Assembly: GCA_021297975.1 (NCBI GenBank)
Contig: JAJTHO010000082.1
Span: forward strand, 1 to 13,615
Source: Alphaproteobacteria bacterium
GTDB taxonomy: Bacteria; Pseudomonadota; Alphaproteobacteria; JAJTHO01
DNA: 13,615 nt
Direction: 5' to 3'
Positions 10,964 to 13,615 of the stretch are shown piece after piece (within the stretch, counting starts at the first letter, position 1; the number at the start of each line of letters is the position of its first letter). Under the pieces are notes generated by a model. That model was not told the DNA's origin. It saw nothing but the letters and a program-made list of their open reading frames with translations, and did not search any database. A program made the translations under genes and the position numbers.

Positions 10964-11788
10964 ATGACGGCTAAAGAATTGAAAATCGGCATTGCCGGCG
11001 CAACAGGACGAATGGGAAAGATGCTCATCGCCGAGGTTTGGCGTCATAATGGCTGCACGCTATCAGGCGCGAGCGTCACGGAAAACGACCCTATGTGTGG
11101 CCGCGACGCTGGGGAGATAGCCGGTATTGGCCGGATTGGTGTGTCGTTACAACGCAACGCGGTGGGACTTTTTGAAAGCAGCGATGTGGTGATTGATTTC
11201 ACGACGCCTGCGGCATCATTAGAACACTGTATGCTGGCGAATCGCTACAAGCGCGCCCTGGTTATTGGCACGACAGGTTTTAACCCGGCGCAAACGGAAA
11301 TGTTAAAGCACCATGGGCGGACTATTCCGATTGTTGGTTCGCCGAACATGAGTCTTGGGGTTAATATTTTGATTTCATTGACAGAGCAGCTTGCCCATCT
11401 TCTTGATGATGAATACGATATTGAAGTCTTTGAAATGCATCATCGGCATAAGATTGATGCACCGTCAGGAACAGCATTAGCCTTAGGACAGGCGGCGGCA
11501 CGCGGGCGTAAGGTAGATTTAGATGCTGTCGAGGATCGCGCCAGGGATGGCCAGGTTGGCGCACGCAGGGGCGGCCATATAGGCTTTAGTGTCGCGCGCG
11601 GCGGTGATGTTATCGGCGACCACACGGTGTATTTTGCCGCAGAAGGCGAGCGGATTGAGCTAACCCATCGTGCCAGCAACCGCAATATCTATGCGCGCGG
11701 CGCGGTGCATGCGGCGTTGTGGCTCGCGGATAAGCCGGCTGGTTTATACACGATGCGCGATGTGGTTCAGGCGCCGGGTAAGATTTAA
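10964..11788 (+). CDS. dapB: 4-hydroxy-tetrahydrodipicolinate reductase
   Basis: DapB reduces the DapA product with NAD(P)H on the route to meso-diaminopimelate and lysine. The 274-residue protein matches the usual length of about 270. The Rossmann motif GIAGATGRMG is at residues 9-18, VIDFTTP and VIGTTGF follow, and the substrate block EMHHRHKIDAPSGTA carries His159, His160 and Lys163 at the same numbers as in E. coli DapB. The end has ARGAVHAALWLADKPAGLYTM. AGGGA lies eight bases before the ATG at 10964. It stands alone after a terminator, with its stop codon sharing bases with that of the opposing gene. Diaminopimelate is the residue the neighbouring OmpA-family domain binds in the wall, but the adjacency need not be functional. 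Confidence 0.97.
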   Translation: MTAKELKIGIAGATGRMGKMLIAEVWRHNGCTLSGASVTENDPMCGRDAGEIAGIGRIGVSLQRNAVGLFESSDVVIDFTTPAASLEHCMLANRYKRALVIGTTGFNPAQTEMLKHHGRTIPIVGSPNMSLGVNILISLTEQLAHLLDDEYDIEVFEMHHRHKIDAPSGTALALGQAAARGRKVDLDAVEDRARDGQVGARRGGHIGFSVARGGDVIGDHTVYFAAEGERIELTHRASNRNIYARGAVHAALWLADKPAGLYTMRDVVQAPGKI

Positions 11789-12642
11789 CCGTTAAAGCCG
11801 CTCTCGGCGAAGGCAACCAATTCTGTCTTCAGTTCGCCAATCTTACTCTGCTGATTCTCGATTACAGCATGCCGGCTTTCTAGCGCACTTTGCAGTTGTA
11901 TCAGGTTCTTTTCGTGCCGTTCCAGCGCGGCTTTCCGGCCTGTAATGCTGCTTTTGCGGCTTTGCAAGGCGTCTTCACGGGCACTGATGGATTTTTCACG
12001 GTCAACAACGGCGTTTTCACGGGCAAGCAAGGCCTGTTCGCGAATCTCTAGGCTGCGGCTGCGTGATTCGGCTGTTTGCTCAGCGGTCACGCTGCGGCGC
12101 ACAACAGGTTGCTGCGTTACAGTCACCGGGGTATCATTATCAAAAAAAGATGGTTTTGCCGGTGCGGCGGCCGGGGATTTTAGAATAGATGGTGCGGCGC
12201 GCCCGGCAATGGGTTGCGGCGCGGCGGGAATGAAAGCTGCTGGGGCTTTTGGTTCGGCGCCGGCGGCGGCTGCTATACGACTCTCTGGGTATTCTATAGA
12301 TGTCTCGGAAAGATACTGTTCGGCTTCTGAAGCGATGTCGTCGGCGCTATCGTCGATATTTGCCTCTGTCTGCGCAAAAACCGCATCATCTGCTGTTTCA
12401 AACGCCAGCTCTTGAGGCTCATCAGCAACGGATGGAGTCAACCGGTTAAAATCCTGCATGGCAATCATAATGCAATTGGCCTTGGTGCGGTATTTGATTT
12501 GATATTTTTCGCACAAGGAGAGGATGAGGTAATATTTCTCATCATTGTAATAGACATAATACGGCGCGCCGTCGCGCTCTTCAGGCAGGAACGCATCACG
12601 AAGCATTTTTTCTTCGGCGCTGGACGGTGCGGATTGGCTCAT
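11785..12642 (-). CDS. Unknown protein with a perfect heptad coiled-coil tail
   Basis: The ATG at 12642 gives 285 residues and has GGGAG eight bases upstream; an in-frame start at 12744 would lack one. Three parts are visible. Residues 1-75 look globular (PYYVYYNDEKYYLILSLCEK, then a segment ending MQDFNRLTP). Residues 76-195 are acidic, then Ala/Pro-rich, and probably disordered. Residues 201-277 are eleven consecutive heptads of the form Arg-Glu/Lys-x-x-hydrophobic-x-x (REQALLA, RENAVVD, REKSISA, REDALQS, RKSSITG and so on), an uninterrupted coiled coil. There is no signal peptide or membrane segment, so it is probably a cytoplasmic scaffold or oligomerising protein. A TTAACCAT CtrA half-site lies upstream at 12685-12692. 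The family is not recognised. Confidence 0.75.
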   Translation of the reverse strand: MSQSAPSSAEEKMLRDAFLPEERDGAPYYVYYNDEKYYLILSLCEKYQIKYRTKANCIMIAMQDFNRLTPSVADEPQELAFETADDAVFAQTEANIDDSADDIASEAEQYLSETSIEYPESRIAAAAGAEPKAPAAFIPAAPQPIAGRAAPSILKSPAAAPAKPSFFDNDTPVTVTQQPVVRRSVTAEQTAESRSRSLEIREQALLARENAVVDREKSISAREDALQSRKSSITGRKAALERHEKNLIQLQSALESRHAVIENQQSKIGELKTELVAFAESGFNG

Positions 12643-12684
12643 GATGTTGACTCCCATTAATATTTTATCCACACCTATTGCCGA

Positions 12685-12692
12685 ATGGTTAA
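12685..12692 (-). promoter_or_regulatory. CtrA-like half-site TTAACCAT
   Basis: TTAACCAT reads leftward, 43 bp upstream of the heptad-protein start, in the divergent region with leuA. It is an exact match to the recognised CtrA half-site. An 8-bp match occurs often by chance, so this is only suggestive. The same gap (12643-12851) holds a GCGCGGGCGCGCGC tract near 12770-12783 and no other clear signal besides the leuA candidate promoter. Confidence 0.25.
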
Positions 12693-12799
12693 CAAATGGT
12701 ATAGTTGCGGCATGGGACATTATTTTTACACTTTTCTTGTTCAAAGCGGCACACTTGCCTTGCTGCGACTGCGCGGGCGCGCGCTCTAGTTCCTTTCTG

Positions 12800-12826
12800 T
12801 TGTATCCCCCCGCCTGTCAATATATC
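12800..12826 (+). promoter_or_regulatory. Candidate leuA promoter
   Basis: TTGTAT (12800-12805) and TATATC (12821-12826) are separated by 15 bp, shorter than usual. The -10 matches four of six consensus bases, and a start near 12833 would leave a leader of about 19 bases. No leucine-rich leader peptide or terminator hairpin was seen before leuA, so classical attenuation is not supported. Confidence 0.25.
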
Positions 12827-12851
12827 TCTTTCCCCACATTCTGGATTTTTT

Positions 12852-13615
12852 ATGAGCACTGCTGAACGCATTATCATTTTTGACACAACCTTGCGCGATG
12901 GTGAGCAATCACCGGGCGCATCGATGAGCCTGCCGGAAAAGCTGCGCATTGCCGCCGCCTTGGATGAGATGGGCGTTGATGTGATTGAAGCGGGCTTTCC
13001 CGTTTCCTCCCCCGGCGATTTCGCGGCGGTGCAGGCGATTGCGAGCTTGGTTAAAAACGCAACCGTCTGCGGCCTCGCGCGGGCACAGCAAAAGGATATT
13101 GAGGCGGCGGGCGCGGCGCTGGTTAAAGCGCGGCGGCGGCGGATTCATACCTTTATCGCCACATCCCCGCTGCATATGAAATATAAACTGAATATGAGTG
13201 AGCAGGGGGTTCTGGCGGCCATTACCGATAGTGTGTCGCGTGCCCGAAGCTTTACCGATGATGTGGAATGGTCAGCCGAAGACAGCGTGCGTTCGGAAAT
13301 GGATTTCCTGTGCCGCGCCGTGGAAACGGCGATTAGCGCCGGAGCGCGGACGATTAACCTGCCGGATACTGTGGGCTACAGCGTCCCTTGGGAATACGGG
13401 GAGCGTATCCGCACCGTGCGCGAACGCGTGCCGAACAGCGATAAGGCGATTTTTTCGGTGCACTGTCATAATGACCTTGGCCTCGCGGTTGCAAATTCCT
13501 TGGCCGCCATTGGCGGCGGCGCGCGGCAGGTGGAATGCACGGTCAATGGCCTCGGCGAACGCGCGGGAAACGCGGCGATGGAAGAAATCGTCATGGCGAT
13601 TCGCACCCGCCCGGA
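12852..13615 (+). CDS. leuA: 2-isopropylmalate synthase, partial (N-terminal part)
   Basis: LeuA condenses acetyl-CoA with 2-oxoisovalerate, the first committed step of leucine synthesis, and is usually feedback-inhibited through a C-terminal domain that lies outside this window. The visible 254 codons begin MSTAERIIIFDTTLRDGEQSPG, with catalytic Arg15 and metal-binding Asp16. They continue with EAGFPVSSPGDF, FIATSPLHMKYKLNMS, the metal motif HCHNDLGLAVANS with His204 and His206, and NGLGERAGNAAMEE. The SPGDF and HMKYKL blocks fit LeuA type 1 rather than homocitrate or citramalate synthase, although the C-terminus would settle this. The ATG at 12852 has a weak CTGGA seven bases upstream. It diverges from the heptad gene and continues beyond the right edge. 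Confidence 0.95.
   Translation, partial: MSTAERIIIFDTTLRDGEQSPGASMSLPEKLRIAAALDEMGVDVIEAGFPVSSPGDFAAVQAIASLVKNATVCGLARAQQKDIEAAGAALVKARRRRIHTFIATSPLHMKYKLNMSEQGVLAAITDSVSRARSFTDDVEWSAEDSVRSEMDFLCRAVETAISAGARTINLPDTVGYSVPWEYGERIRTVRERVPNSDKAIFSVHCHNDLGLAVANSLAAIGGGARQVECTVNGLGERAGNAAMEEIVMAIRTRP

Noticed and set aside
12641..12865. A 74-residue plus-strand frame before leuA, considered as a leucine leader peptide.
   Set aside because: It has no run of leucine codons, no paired terminator/antiterminator structure, and its start lies inside the ribosome-binding region of the opposing gene.

Overview
The window comes from the chromosome of an alphaproteobacterium of medium GC content. The first gene encodes a DUF1476 / ATP-synthase zeta-subunit protein, a family essentially confined to Alphaproteobacteria. 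A ribbon-helix-helix gene coupled to fumC, the prs-rplY-pth order, system I cytochrome c maturation (CcmF/CcmI) and a full TTAA-N7-TTAA CtrA-type box agree with this. Most genes are housekeeping genes, packed tightly and often overlapping at stops or starts. I saw no IS element, CRISPR array, tRNA or rRNA. No stretch longer than 300 bp lacks a gene; the longest gaps are 12643-12851 (209 bp, between divergent genes) and 10053-10220.

Layout. 1-228 (-): start of the DUF1476/zeta gene, cut by the window edge, with a CtrA-like box upstream. 349-696 (-): a small exported protein of unknown function. Between it and the next gene lies an array of six 11-bp-phased PhoB-like half-sites (761-826). 833-2451 (-): fumC followed by a one-base-overlapping small ribbon-helix-helix gene. 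2600-2869 (+): a small phage-like beta-rich protein with its own extended -10 promoter and a downstream hairpin. 3011-3595 (+): secreted cyclophilin PPIase. 3601-6507 (-): ccmF, a ccmI/nrfG-like TPR gene and an unknown basic protein. 6572-6802 (+): rpmE (L31). 6805-7393 (-): a parDE toxin-antitoxin pair with a probably leaderless promoter placed in the end of pth. 7415-10037 (-): unknown gene, prs, rplY, pth, probably one operon supplying PRPP, ribosomal L25 and peptidyl-tRNA recycling. 10221-10826 (+): OmpA-family peptidoglycan-binding outer-membrane protein, closed by a textbook terminator. 10964-11788 (+): dapB (lysine/diaminopimelate). 11785-12642 (-): an unknown protein with a perfect eleven-heptad coiled-coil tail. 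12852-13615 (+): start of leuA, cut by the window edge.

The most unusual signals are the six-unit Pho-box-like array, whose orientation fits poorly with the coding genes around it, and the parDE module, which appears to have landed on the 3' end of pth: Pth lacks its usual C-terminal tail, the parD promoter overlaps its last codons, and parD mRNA would begin at or next to the start codon. All identifications come from reading translations and motifs by eye; no database search was run.
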